Source: Methylophaga sp. (lineage in GTDB: Bacteria > Pseudomonadota > Gammaproteobacteria > Nitrosococcales > Methylophagaceae). From it: a stretch of DNA of 64,000 nucleotides. Positions 55,637 to 63,863 of this stretch are shown here, piece by piece. Below the pieces are notes generated by a model, which did not search any database, had not been told where the DNA came from, and was given only the letters and a program-made list of their open reading frames with translations. The DNA lies in assembly GCA_011053005.1 (NCBI GenBank), contig DRHW01000032.1, positions 1-64,000 on the forward strand, in the 5' to 3' direction. Both the position numbers and the translations under genes were made by a program. Numbering within the stretch: the first letter of the stretch is position 1; each line of letters starts with the position of its first letter.

Positions 55637-56737
55637 TCAAAGGACAGGCAATTCTGGTTCTGGTTTCAGAAACGGTTCGGGATCAACTGGGCCGCTTGAA
55701 TAAATACCAAAATGAAGATGCGGTGGTGTTGTTTTGGCGTTACCAGTGTTGCCGACATAGCCTAGTATCTCGCCTTTTTTAACCTTGTCGCCGGATTCAA
55801 CTGCGAAGGAATCCAGATGAGCATAATAATAACGGGCACTGCCGAATCCAATCATACTTCCCGATAGCCAGACGTATTCGCCACCTCTAGCACCGGTGCC
55901 GGTTCTGACATAACCATCAATCACCGCTGTGACTGGGGTTCCTCTCTCTGCAAAAATATCCACGCCGTGATGTTTTCGAGCGCCGCCATCACGATCAACA
56001 CCAAAGAAGCTGCCTATATCCCGCTGGGCTGCGCCTTCTACGGGAAACGGTAATGAGCCGCCACTGGCGATCGCCAGCGAATAGTCTGCTTTAGCAAACA
56101 ATTCGGGTTGGAGAACAAATCGATAGTCACCCGCTTTGGATACCACCTGACTATTAGTTGCATCATCTGCGTCCAACTCCATGACGGTTGACCAATCTTG
56201 GTCGTTTTTTCCGCGTCGCTCTAGGCTGGCGTAAAGCCGAGTGTCAGCAGTATCCAGCCGTGAGAATTGCCATATCAGCTTTTCGCCACGCACAAGTGAC
56301 ACTTGATAAACATGTGCTTCAACGTCATCACTCCCAAAGGTTTCGGTTGTGCGGTGCTGAACCCCAGCTTGCACTGGCTGTTCACCTGCCCGATCAACCG
56401 CTTGTGTCCAGCGTTGTCCTAATGGACTATCCAATAACCCGGCTATTCGCAAACGCCAGACGAAGATATCTCTTGGTGACCAACCTAGAATATCGAAAGC
56501 AACGTATCGGACTGCGTTTTCACTACTTTCAACCGCGCCCTGACGCAGGTCATTACGAAAAGTCAGAAGAACGATAAGTAACGCCAAAAGGAAAAAAAGT
56601 AACCAAGATCGTTTAATACGTATTTTTGACTTTTTTGGGGCCTGATCAAATGTGTCATGTTGTGTCTGGACATTATCAGGCACAAATGTTTGCTCGCTGT
56701 CAGATGTTTCGGACGGATCACTCATAGCAATATTCAT
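55637..56737 (-). CDS. M23 family metallopeptidase, membrane-anchored
   Basis: The 366-residue protein has one hydrophobic segment near residues 45-62 after an acidic start. The LytM domain (about 240-350) has KHHGVDIFAERGTPVTAVIDGYV (first His-Asp) and TTPPHLHFGIY (H-x-H), so the zinc site is intact. It probably acts on peptidoglycan or a secreted protein in the periplasm. It is on the opposite strand to the chemoreceptor and the next dehydrogenase, so it is transcribed alone. Confidence 0.87.
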   Translation of the reverse strand: MNIAMSDPSETSDSEQTFVPDNVQTQHDTFDQAPKKSKIRIKRSWLLFFLLALLIVLLTFRNDLRQGAVESSENAVRYVAFDILGWSPRDIFVWRLRIAGLLDSPLGQRWTQAVDRAGEQPVQAGVQHRTTETFGSDDVEAHVYQVSLVRGEKLIWQFSRLDTADTRLYASLERRGKNDQDWSTVMELDADDATNSQVVSKAGDYRFVLQPELFAKADYSLAIASGGSLPFPVEGAAQRDIGSFFGVDRDGGARKHHGVDIFAERGTPVTAVIDGYVRTGTGARGGEYVWLSGSMIGFGSARYYYAHLDSFAVESGDKVKKGEILGYVGNTGNAKTTPPHLHFGIYSSGPVDPEPFLKPEPELPVL

Positions 56738-57172
56738 CTCTTCTTTGCTTTTTGATATGACAACTATAAATCAAATACTCTGATCCCATTGATTTCCTCC
56801 TCTTTAAGCCACCCACCACCGCCATCTAGGCACAAATCTTAGTTTAGAGATTATTTCCTATAAGTAGGGAGCCCAATCAACAGTGCAACAGTAATAAATC
56901 TAATAGACACCAATACTCTAGCGAAAAGGCGAATAAATATCTATTTGGCCGAACGCTCGCGTTCCATGCACTGCAAAAGGCAGTATTAAAGAGAATACAA
57001 AAGCTACGTAGACGATGGTCTTCTGTTCTTAGGGGAACGGATCGACTAAGTCAGCTACACTAACCCCATTGATCACCGCGATCAGACAGGTGCTAGGGGC
57101 TTGTTCTTATTTTATCGGGTAACACCGGTTGGCGTAGTACCAGTCTCCCCTTAACTTTTGCAGGAGAAAAAA
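56738..57172. other. Non-coding stretch before the MDR dehydrogenase
   Basis: No credible ORF is visible. The interval must hold the divergent promoters for the M23 peptidase gene and the dehydrogenase. The last bases carry AGGAG, the ribosome-binding site for the ATG at 57173. No regulator site is recognisable. Confidence 0.5.
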
Positions 57173-58300
57173 ATGTCAAATATCAACATTGAACTTACTT
57201 CCACCATTAGCGAAGATAACAAACTGGAACTCGCCCTTGGCGAGATCGAGATACCGCAACCGGGCGAAAACCAGGTGGTCATCCGCATTGAAGCCGCTCC
57301 TCTCAACCCGTCAGACCTAGGGGTGATGTTCAGCGCAGCTGATATGACGACTGCCAGCCAATCCGGTAGTGCTGATCGCCCGATCATCAGTGCTGATGTC
57401 CCAGCCGAGTTCATGGATGCCGTTAAAAAGCGAGTTGGCAAGCCTATTCCCGTGGGCAATGAAGGTGCAGGAACCGTTGTCGCTGCAGGCTCATCCGCCG
57501 CCGCACAAAACCTGATGGGCAAAACCGTTGCGTTCATTGGCGGTGGTAGCTACCGCAAATACCTTTGTGCCAATGTGCAAAGCTGTCTGGAACTGGAGTC
57601 AGGTACGACGGCAGTCGAAGGCGCTTCCAGTTATGTGAATCCACTGACTGCATTAACCATGGTAGAAACCATGCGCGCTGAAGGTCACAAGGCTATCGTT
57701 CACGCTGCTGCTGCCTCTAACCTTGGGCAAATGCTCAACCGTATCTGCATCGCCGACGGCATCGACCTAGTCAATATTGTCCGCAAGCCGGAACAGGAAG
57801 CATTGCTACGCGATATGGGTGCCAAGTACGTGGTCAATTCCAGCAGCAACAGCTTTATGTCAGACCTGACCCAAGCACTGATCGACACCGGCGCTACTAT
57901 CGCTTTCGACCCCATCGGTGGCGGTAGTCTGGCTAGCGATATTCTCACATGCATGGAAGCCGCCATCTCTCGCAACATGACTGAATACAGCGTGTATGGA
58001 TCTGATATCTACAAACAGGTTTATATTTATGGCGGCCTTGATCGCAGCCCCATCACACTGAACCGCAGCTTTGGTTTTGCCTGGGGCGTAAATGGCTTTT
58101 TGTTGTTCAATGCATTAGGAAAGTTAGGTAATGAAACCACCGCTGTCATGCGCAAACGCATCGCCGCCGAGATCAAAACTACTTTCGCCAGTCACTATAC
58201 TCACGAAGTATCCCTGGCCGGTGCATTACAAATGGATGCGATCTCCGCTTATCGCAAGCAAGCTACCGGAGAGAAGTTCCTGATCAAACCACAGAGCTAA
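57173..58300 (+). CDS. MDR superfamily zinc-independent dehydrogenase
   Basis: I start at ATG 57173, seven bases after AGGAG. The 375-residue protein is a medium-chain dehydrogenase/quinone-oxidoreductase: PLNPSDLG and GNEGAGTVVAAG in the N-terminal domain and a C-terminal Rossmann fold with VHAAAASNLGQMLNRICI and FDPIGGGSLASDI. The usual zinc-binding Cys/His set is not evident, so it is probably a zinc-free, NADPH-dependent oxidoreductase. The family often acts on quinones or enoyl compounds. It has the same higher G+C content as the BdlA-like gene. Confidence 0.85.
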   Translation: MSNINIELTSTISEDNKLELALGEIEIPQPGENQVVIRIEAAPLNPSDLGVMFSAADMTTASQSGSADRPIISADVPAEFMDAVKKRVGKPIPVGNEGAGTVVAAGSSAAAQNLMGKTVAFIGGGSYRKYLCANVQSCLELESGTTAVEGASSYVNPLTALTMVETMRAEGHKAIVHAAAASNLGQMLNRICIADGIDLVNIVRKPEQEALLRDMGAKYVVNSSSNSFMSDLTQALIDTGATIAFDPIGGGSLASDILTCMEAAISRNMTEYSVYGSDIYKQVYIYGGLDRSPITLNRSFGFAWGVNGFLLFNALGKLGNETTAVMRKRIAAEIKTTFASHYTHEVSLAGALQMDAISAYRKQATGEKFLIKPQS

Positions 58301-58416
58301 CCTTTAGCGTCGGCGACAAGGTCATACTGGGCGCTGAAGTCAGATTGACTCCAGCGCTGGCATCAAAGGTAAACCTACGGATCGATGTATGACCCCATTG
58401 AACGCTTAGCTTAGTG

Positions 58417-58884
58417 TTATGATTTTTTAGTAGCTCTTAACATCCAAGCTGTTTTTTCATGTACACGCATACGGTCAGATACAAGAGCTGCAGTTGATTC
58501 ATCATCTACACTTTGCGCAATTTTTAAAACTTTACGGGACGTTTTAATTACTTGCTCATGACCTTTCGTTAAAATCTCAACCATTTCGGATGAACTTGGA
58601 ACTCCATCCACTTCTTTTATAGAGCTGAGTTTAGAAAATTCTTTGTAAGTTCCTGGTGCAGGCACATCAAGAGTTCTAATACGTTCAGCAATATCATCAA
58701 CAGCAACAGCTAACTCCGTATATTGCTCTTCAAACATCAAGTGCAATTCACGAAATTGTAAACCCGTTACATTCCAGTGAAAGTTATGTGTTTGTAAATA
58801 CAAGGTGTAAGAATCAGCTAATAGTTCTTTCAAACCATTTGATATTTCTGTTCTATTCTCTTTGTTAATACCAATATCTATCAT
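58417..58884 (-). CDS. dps: Dps-type DNA-binding ferritin-like protein
   Basis: The 155-residue protein has [12 protein letters not shown] (ferroxidase His) and [23 protein letters not shown] (Asp and Glu of the inter-subunit iron site). A 12-subunit shell that oxidises iron with peroxide and protects DNA is expected. The short N-terminus lacks a lysine-rich DNA-binding tail. It is convergent with the dehydrogenase. No clear OxyR or Fur site is visible upstream. Confidence 0.93.
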   Translation of the reverse strand: MIDIGINKENRTEISNGLKELLADSYTLYLQTHNFHWNVTGLQFRELHLMFEEQYTELAVAVDDIAERIRTLDVPAPGTYKEFSKLSSIKEVDGVPSSSEMVEILTKGHEQVIKTSRKVLKIAQSVDDESTAALVSDRMRVHEKTAWMLRATKKS

Positions 58885-59130
58885 TTTATTTCCTCATTTG
58901 TAAAAATTGATTGTTCATAATGGCACGTGAAACAACTAAATCATAACGATCTAGTTAAGGTGCACGCGCGATAGTGCGAAAAATCAATGGGGTCAGTGTG
59001 AATCGATTGTTAAACAATAAGATGAAAACCCATAAAAACTATTAGAATCAATGATGCGGTTTATAAGATACCAATCAATCGAAACTGACCCCCCCCATTG
59101 ATTAAATTAAGCCAAATAAATCATCAAAAA

Positions 59131-59156
59131 AAGAACCGGCTTATATGCCGGTTCTT
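59131..59156 (-). terminator. Rho-independent terminator of sodC
   Basis: AAGAACCGGC pairs exactly with GCCGGTTCTT around a 6-base loop, with a T run after it on the minus strand. It lies 10 bp past the sodC stop. Confidence 0.85.
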
Positions 59157-59165
59157 CGTAATCGC

Positions 59166-59681
59166 TTAGTTGATGACACCGCAGGCTAAGCGCGCGCCGC
59201 CACCGCCAAGTGGTTTAGGATCATCCGAATAATTGTCACCATTAACATGAATCATCAAAGAGCGATTAGACAGATCTTTAAGCGTTAATCTAGGTGATAG
59301 CACCGGCAAGGTGGCCCGACCCTCTTCATCGACATATAAGACAGGCAAATCACCCTTGTGACCTTTAAAACTCCAAGGTTCAGCATGCTGTCCATTGCTC
59401 GCTGGGTCATAATGGCTGCCCGCTGCACCCCCGGGAACTAAATCACCATTTTTTTTCTTTGCTCCACACGATGCAACTTCATGCACATGAAAGCCATGAA
59501 TACCGGTAGGTAGATTGCTAAGGTTGGGCGTAAATATTGTTCCATAGGGATGGTTGCTAATCGTGACTGTTCCGACGCTCTCCCCCGTTTTGAGGTTGGT
59601 CATATCAACAGTGATCTGATTCGAAGCGAAAGCCGTTGAGGTGAGAAAGAGTGAGGTTAGAAAAGCATATTTAAGCTTCAT
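59166..59681 (-). CDS. sodC: Periplasmic Cu/Zn superoxide dismutase
   Basis: The 171-residue precursor has a signal peptide (to AFA). The copper and zinc ligands are present: GFHVHEVASC (two His and the disulfide Cys), GSHYDP, H in a QHAEPWSFKGHKGDLP stretch, and MIHVNGDNYSDDPKPLGGGGARLACG, with the electrostatic loop and second Cys. It should be active. It stands alone, with a strong terminator behind it. Confidence 0.95.
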   Translation of the reverse strand: MKLKYAFLTSLFLTSTAFASNQITVDMTNLKTGESVGTVTISNHPYGTIFTPNLSNLPTGIHGFHVHEVASCGAKKKNGDLVPGGAAGSHYDPASNGQHAEPWSFKGHKGDLPVLYVDEEGRATLPVLSPRLTLKDLSNRSLMIHVNGDNYSDDPKPLGGGGARLACGVIN

Positions 59682-59804
59682 GTTATCTCCTATTTATGTG
59701 TTATTTGCAGATGTTCCTGTCTCTATTATTTACTCCTTTCATCGTTATGTGTTTATAACGATGAAAGCAGACCTGTCACACTATCAAAAGCTAGTCTGAT
59801 ATTG

Positions 59805-59857
59805 GCATAACGCCAAGCGCAGCGGAAAATTTGTCCGACAGAAGCGCCTTGTTAAGT
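59805..59857 (-). other. attC site of the third cassette (end of the main array)
   Basis: On the minus strand it runs from R'' ACTTAAC to R' GTTATGC, with AAGGCGCTTC...TGGCG arms folding on each other; 53 bp. The crossover lies at 59811. It ends the main cassette array: past it, no further attC is seen until 40986. Confidence 0.8.
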
Positions 59858-59858
59858 T

Positions 59859-60692
59859 CTATTCGTACCATGAAGAAGTATCTACATCTAGCTCTTCAGA
59901 TTCGACGGTAAATTCTTCAGGGTTGTCTACATGAGACTTCATATTCAACGTGAAGGGGTAGCATTCATTTATTTCGCAAAGATCGTCCTTCGGCCCATAT
60001 TCTTGTGTGACATGTACATTACCACTGGCAACCACATAGATAAATTCATTATCAATTCCCGTGCACTCAATCTCTTCAACTTCGGTGTATTCAATATAAA
60101 CATGATTCGCAAGAAGCGACAAACTATCGGGTATAGCGCTCACAGCGGTAGAAATAACAGCCTCTCTTACCTTTTCTTCAAGCGCTTCGATAACAATTCG
60201 CTCAAGATCATTTAATTGATTTAGAGAATCCTTTGCTATTTCTATAACTACTTTTGCATCATGAAAAAACGACTTCGGCGAAACATCAAAATACTTCTCT
60301 GTTATATGCGTATATTTATTGAAGAAATTGAACTCGCCAAGAAACTCAGAAATACACTCACTCAAATGCTCAAGTACGGCTTCGCCAAGGTAAGCATCTG
60401 ATATATTTGATTGCGCGCAGTATTTAATCTGCTGCCTTCTTGTAACCTCATGCCTATCACTCTCGCGCTCATACCAAATAGCATTTTTTACCTGCTTAGG
60501 TGGTGCTTTTCTTTGAATTACATGCAATACCAGCTCTCTCATCGAGAAAGCAAAATTGTGAAATCTTAGAGGATTACCATGCGACGCATAATTTCTTAAG
60601 CTAGCCACAAATAGTCGATTTTCGAATTCTGTCTCCAGAAGAGACTGAAAACCTTGCATGAAATCCAGTGACAATAGTTTTTTGAGCTTCAT
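59859..60692 (-). CDS. Cassette protein resembling the predicted pPIWI-associating nuclease family
   Basis: The 277-residue protein is the only gene of the third cassette (59811-60711). NPLRFHNFAFSMRELVLHVI, then AIWYERESD and KYTHITEKYF form an all-helical first half. The second half is beta-rich, with HFxx-like HVYIEYTEVEEIECTGID, a PFTLNMKSHVDNPEEFTVE stretch and the ending DTSSWYE. This layout and ending recall the family named 'predicted pPIWI-associating nuclease' (pP_pnuc), usually found beside prokaryotic Argonaute-like or other defence genes. No Argonaute is nearby. The match is from memory of the pattern, not a search. Confidence 0.5.
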   Translation of the reverse strand: MKLKKLLSLDFMQGFQSLLETEFENRLFVASLRNYASHGNPLRFHNFAFSMRELVLHVIQRKAPPKQVKNAIWYERESDRHEVTRRQQIKYCAQSNISDAYLGEAVLEHLSECISEFLGEFNFFNKYTHITEKYFDVSPKSFFHDAKVVIEIAKDSLNQLNDLERIVIEALEEKVREAVISTAVSAIPDSLSLLANHVYIEYTEVEEIECTGIDNEFIYVVASGNVHVTQEYGPKDDLCEINECYPFTLNMKSHVDNPEEFTVESEELDVDTSSWYE

Positions 60693-60705
60693 GCTCCCCC
60701 TGAGA

Positions 60706-60783
60706 ACTTAACGCCCAAGCTCAGCCGCATTCTTGCCGTAGCGAAGCGGAGGCAAGAACGTCGGCTGGAGCGCCTTGTTGGGC
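60706..60783 (-). other. attC site of the second cassette
   Basis: On the minus strand it runs from R'' GCCCAAC (60783-60777) to R' GTTAAGT (60712-60706); 78 bp. The inner arms TTCTTGCC/GGCAAGAA fold into a hairpin. The crossover is at 60712/60711. Confidence 0.9.
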
Positions 60784-60787
60784 TTGC

Positions 60788-61090
60788 TTAGCCGGGTAGC
60801 TTCGCTGCAAGCACGTCAACTTTCTCGATTGACGGCGGCTCGGAGAACAACTCACCGGCTTTTGCCATTAACGCCGCAGCAACCTTGCCCGACAGATGCG
60901 CTTGTCGGCCCGCTTCATTGGGGAAGGCATCAAAGATTCCGAAGGTTTGTGGCCCAAGGCGTATGCCAAACCAAGCGGTCGTGGCTGGCTCTTCCATGAC
61001 GATGGGAAGACCACTCATAAGGAAGCTCTCAACCTCTTTCTCTTTTCCAGGTTTCGCTTCGAGGCGAACGAACAACGCTACTTTGACCAT
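60788..61090 (-). CDS. Antibiotic biosynthesis monooxygenase (ABM) domain protein, gene cassette
   Basis: The 100-residue protein starts MVKVALFVRLEAKPGKEKEVESFL, with TAWFGIRLGPQTFGIFDAFPNEAGRQAHLSG, the usual ABM ferredoxin-like layout. Such proteins act as small cofactor-free monooxygenases or as haem- or quinone-binding dimers; substrate unknown. It fills the second cassette (60712-61148) and has no promoter of its own that I can see. Confidence 0.88.
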   Translation of the reverse strand: MVKVALFVRLEAKPGKEKEVESFLMSGLPIVMEEPATTAWFGIRLGPQTFGIFDAFPNEAGRQAHLSGKVAAALMAKAGELFSEPPSIEKVDVLAAKLPG

Positions 61091-61142
61091 GACATATCTC
61101 CTATTGTTGTGACGACATTACTATACGCTACGTTTCTTGCAA

Positions 61143-61259
61143 GCCCAACGCCGCGCTCAGGGGCGGACAATGCTATGCACCTTTGTGCGAAAATGGGAGC
61201 GCAGCGACCAGCACAAAGGTGCATAGCATTGGCCGTCCCTCTGCAGCGCTTTGTTAGGC
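61143..61259 (-). other. attC site of the first cassette
   Basis: On the minus strand it runs from R'' GCCTAAC (61259-61253) to R' GTTGGGC (61149-61143); 117 bp. Its long middle part is a 21-bp inverted repeat (CAATGCTATGCACCTTTGTGC is the arm, 20 bp of which begin at CAATGC). The crossover is at 61149/61148. The stop of the first ORF is inside the R'' box. Confidence 0.92.
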
Positions 61260-61865
61260 GCGATTTCCAGATTTCTGAGTTTGGTCCGCATCTTGTAGTA
61301 TTTTTATACCGCCACGAATCACCACGATTGATATTATTGTTCCCACAATTAGGTCGGGATAGCGACTGCCAACGATGGCAACAAGAACACCAGATATAAT
61401 TACCCCCAAGTTGGCAATGACATCATTTGTTGAAAATATCCACGAAGCGCGCATGTGTACGCCGCTATCTTTGTGCTTGGAAATGAGAATTAAACAAATG
61501 ATGTTTGCCAGGAGGGCAACCGCACCGACAACAATGATAAGAGTGCTTTGAGGTTCACTGCCAAAAAACATACGCCTGATCACTTCGAATAAAACGCCAA
61601 GCCCCAAAATTATTTGTAGGTAACCGCTCACTCTAGCCGCCTTTGCTTGCTTCACGACTCCTTTCCCAACTGCATATAGTGACAGACCATAGACAGTAGC
61701 ATCAGCTAGCATATCTAGCGAGTCAGCGATAAGCCCGGTAGATTGCGCCAACCAGCCCAGCGTTAATTCAGTAACAAACATAAATGCATTGATAGATAAC
61801 AGAATGATGAGAGTTTTCTTTTCCAGACTCTCCGCTTGTTCTGCCCCACAACCACAATCTGACAT
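61254..61865 (-). CDS. CDF-like cation transporter, first gene cassette
   Basis: The 203-residue protein is a short member of the cation diffusion facilitator superfamily with about six spans. LIADSLDMLADATVYGLSLYAVG carries the D-x-x-x-D metal site of TM2, and FSTNDVIANLGVIISGVLVA the site of TM5 (N-D). There is no cytoplasmic C-terminal domain. It starts with a Cys pair (SDCGCGAE). It is the cassette next to attI (61149-61894), the position that is transcribed best. Metal is unknown; Zn, Co or Cd are the usual ones. Confidence 0.87.
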   Translation of the reverse strand: MSDCGCGAEQAESLEKKTLIILLSINAFMFVTELTLGWLAQSTGLIADSLDMLADATVYGLSLYAVGKGVVKQAKAARVSGYLQIILGLGVLFEVIRRMFFGSEPQSTLIIVVGAVALLANIICLILISKHKDSGVHMRASWIFSTNDVIANLGVIISGVLVAIVGSRYPDLIVGTIISIVVIRGGIKILQDADQTQKSGNRA

Positions 61866-61889
61866 ATTTCCTCCTACTTCAGTAAGGCG

Positions 61890-61907
61890 CCTAACTTGTT
61901 ATTAACG
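61890..61907 (-). other. attI core of the integron
   Basis: The minus strand reads CGTTAATAACAAGTTAGG followed by CGCC; the core GTTAGGC (GTTRRRY) is the crossover (61895/61894) at which the first cassette was inserted. It lies 87 bp from the intI start, as expected for attI. The boundary of the full attI is not defined here. Confidence 0.8.
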
Positions 61908-61913
61908 GGAATA

Positions 61914-61993
61914 ATAATTCCCTGTAATTTATATACATATACGGACTATAATTCCCTGTAATTGAATAATCAAGTAAAAAGCAGGAATTATTA
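61914..61993 (+). promoter_or_regulatory. Repeated motif and possible promoter before intI
   Basis: ATAATTCCCTGTAATT occurs at 61914-61929 and again at 61948-61963, 34 bp apart. The reverse-complement form (CAGGAATTATTA) occurs at 61982-61993, right before the start codon. A TATAAT at 61947-61952 is a candidate -10 box. They probably serve IntI binding (direct repeats next to attI) or regulation of intI. AGGAA before the ATG is the ribosome-binding site. Confidence 0.5.
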
Positions 61994-63028
61994 ATGGCCT
62001 ATCAAATACCTCCTTCTGAAAAAGCGCAATTTAAACCTCATTCGATTCGTTTGATGGATCAAGTGAGGGAGGTGATGCGCTATCATCATTACTCAATCCG
62101 AACAGAGGAAGCTTATATTAAGTGGATCCTTGCATTCATACGTTTTAATGGTAAGCAGCATCCGAAGTCGTTGGGTAAGCGTGAAATTGAAGGTTTTTTA
62201 TCTGACATGGCGGTGAATAAGAACTATGCGGCATCAACACAAAGCCTTGCCCTAAATGCCATTGTGTTTCTTTATAAGCGTGTTTTAGATTTACCTATTG
62301 CCGATGATTTAGAGCCTACACGCTCAAAAAAGGCTGTTCGTTTGCCTGTTGTGTTGAGTAAAACGGAGGCCGCTCAGATTTTATCTGCAATGACAGGTGT
62401 CAATGCATTGTTAGCAAAGCTGATGTATGGCGCAGGTTTACGAGTGATGGAGTTACTTCGTTTGCGAGTCCAGGATATTGATTTTGCCAATGGGTACTTA
62501 ATCGTACGTGATGGTAAAGGTGGCAAGGATAGGTCAACATTATTAGCTCAATCAATTGTGCCTGAGTTGAAGGCGCACTTAGTGGAAATAAAAGCGTTGT
62601 TTGAGCAAGATCGTGCAGACAATGTTGCGGGCGTTTATTTACCCAATCTGTTGGATAAAAAGTTTCCAAATGCAGGTGTGACATGGGGTTGGCAATATGC
62701 TTTTCCTTCTAAAACATTATCAACGGATCCCCGAACGGGAGCGATCCGACGTCATCATTTAGATGAGTCCGGTTTAGGAAAGGCGTTGCGTGCAGCGAAA
62801 GTTAAAGTGGGGATTGATAAACGCGTGACATCACATATATTTCGACATTCATTTGCCACGCACTTGTTGGAAGCGGGTACCAATATTCGTGTAGTACAAA
62901 AGTTATTGGGCCACGCTGATGTGAAAACGACCGAGATTTATACTCATGTTTTGCAACAAAATCTTCAGGCAGTGACAAGTCCTCTAGAGTTGATTCAGTC
63001 TGCGATTGACAATGATTCATCCTCTTAA
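61994..63028 (+). CDS. intI: Integron integrase IntI
   Basis: The 344-residue tyrosine recombinase has the catalytic set R150, K178, H281, R284, H307 and Y316 (GAGLR, HIFRHSF, LLGHADVKTTEIYTHV). It has the integron-specific insertion at about 216-255 (LPNLLDKKFP, GVTWGWQYAFP, STDPRTGAIRRHH), which distinguishes IntI from XerC/D. The gene is intact, so it should be able to excise and insert cassettes at attI. It is divergent from the array. It is not class 1: no qac/sul 3' segment is near, and the host genes around it are chromosomal. Confidence 0.96.
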   Translation: MAYQIPPSEKAQFKPHSIRLMDQVREVMRYHHYSIRTEEAYIKWILAFIRFNGKQHPKSLGKREIEGFLSDMAVNKNYAASTQSLALNAIVFLYKRVLDLPIADDLEPTRSKKAVRLPVVLSKTEAAQILSAMTGVNALLAKLMYGAGLRVMELLRLRVQDIDFANGYLIVRDGKGGKDRSTLLAQSIVPELKAHLVEIKALFEQDRADNVAGVYLPNLLDKKFPNAGVTWGWQYAFPSKTLSTDPRTGAIRRHHLDESGLGKALRAAKVKVGIDKRVTSHIFRHSFATHLLEAGTNIRVVQKLLGHADVKTTEIYTHVLQQNLQAVTSPLELIQSAIDNDSSS

Positions 63029-63104
63029 GTCATAACCCGTTTCAAATTGATACTTTAACTAGCTGGCGGAACGACCTCCTGTTGATGACACTATAAACAG
63101 GAAC

Positions 63105-63119
63105 TAGACGACCGGTCTA
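63105..63119. promoter_or_regulatory. Operator-like palindrome before the NemR-like gene
   Basis: TAGAC-GACCG-GTCTA is a palindrome 15 bp before the start of the TetR-family gene (63134). Its GACCGGTCTATT (63110-63121) recurs exactly at 63787-63798 before the SDR gene. NemR binds TAGAC-type palindromes with GGTCTA halves, so this is a likely auto-operator. Confidence 0.65.
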
Positions 63120-63133
63120 TTCTTTGTTATGGT

Positions 63134-63745
63134 ATGTCCATGAATGCAATTACTCAAACACGAACAGGTGATACACGCCAACATATTTTATCCGTTGCTA
63201 AGACGCTTATTCTTGGTAAGGGCTTTAGTGCGGTTGGGTTAAGTGAGATCCTTAAAACAGCACAAGTACCTAAGGGATCTTTCTACCACTACTTCGATTC
63301 AAAAGAACATTTTGGTACCGCGCTGCTTGAAAACTACTTTGATGAGTACTTGGCTAAATTAGATGTGACGCTAGATGTGACGAATGGCAAAGCCGCCTTG
63401 CCATTATTATTCGACTATTTTGAAGGTTGGAAAAGCAATCAATGTAGCGACATTACAAATACCAAATGTTTGGTGGTAAAACTTAGTGGTGAAGTGTCGG
63501 ATTTATCAGAAGCGATGCGTCTCGCTTTAAAATTAGGTACGCAACGCGTGATTTCACGTTTGGCACAGTGTCTTCAGCAAGCGGTTGATAATAAAGAAAT
63601 TGTACTTGCTGACGATGCGCTAACGATTGCTAAAGAGATTTATTATCTTTGGATTGGCGCGACACTGATGGCAAAAGTGAATCATACAGCGGATGCCTTT
63701 GATGTTGCCAGTAAGGCACTTTATTCACGTCTTAAAGGCGTTTAA
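63134..63745 (+). CDS. NemR-like TetR family regulator
   Basis: The 203-residue protein has a TetR helix-turn-helix at about 13-60 (GLSEILKTAQVPKGSFYHYFDSKEHFG). The C-terminal half has KCLVVKLSGEVSDLSEAMR, very like NemR of E. coli, in which the Cys before L-x-V-K-L-S (Cys106) senses electrophiles and bleach; the corresponding Cys here is C112. So it may be a redox-controlled repressor. It shares an operator-like motif with the next gene, an SDR, its likely target. Confidence 0.85.
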   Translation: MSMNAITQTRTGDTRQHILSVAKTLILGKGFSAVGLSEILKTAQVPKGSFYHYFDSKEHFGTALLENYFDEYLAKLDVTLDVTNGKAALPLLFDYFEGWKSNQCSDITNTKCLVVKLSGEVSDLSEAMRLALKLGTQRVISRLAQCLQQAVDNKEIVLADDALTIAKEIYYLWIGATLMAKVNHTADAFDVASKALYSRLKGV

Positions 63746-63781
63746 CCAATAGTCATTCAGTCAATTTATTTGTGTAAAAAA

Positions 63782-63799
63782 TAGTTGACCGGTCTATTA
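63782..63799. promoter_or_regulatory. Operator-like motif before the SDR gene
   Basis: TAGTTGACCGGTCTATTA contains a 12-bp exact copy (63787-63798) of the motif before the NemR-like gene, about 65 bp before the SDR start. It is half-palindromic here. This supports control of the SDR gene by the regulator beside it. Confidence 0.6.
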
Positions 63800-63863
63800 G
63801 TAGCCGGATTTGGCTAGTCGCAAGTCTATTGAATGCGTTTATTTAAATAGTTAAGGAAAATTA

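Noticed and set aside
61921-61945. A LexA box before intI (CTGT...ACAT)
   Set aside because: The spacing is 9 instead of 8 bases and the last G is missing, so it does not meet the CTGT-N8-ACAG rule. SOS control of this intI is not supported from sequence.
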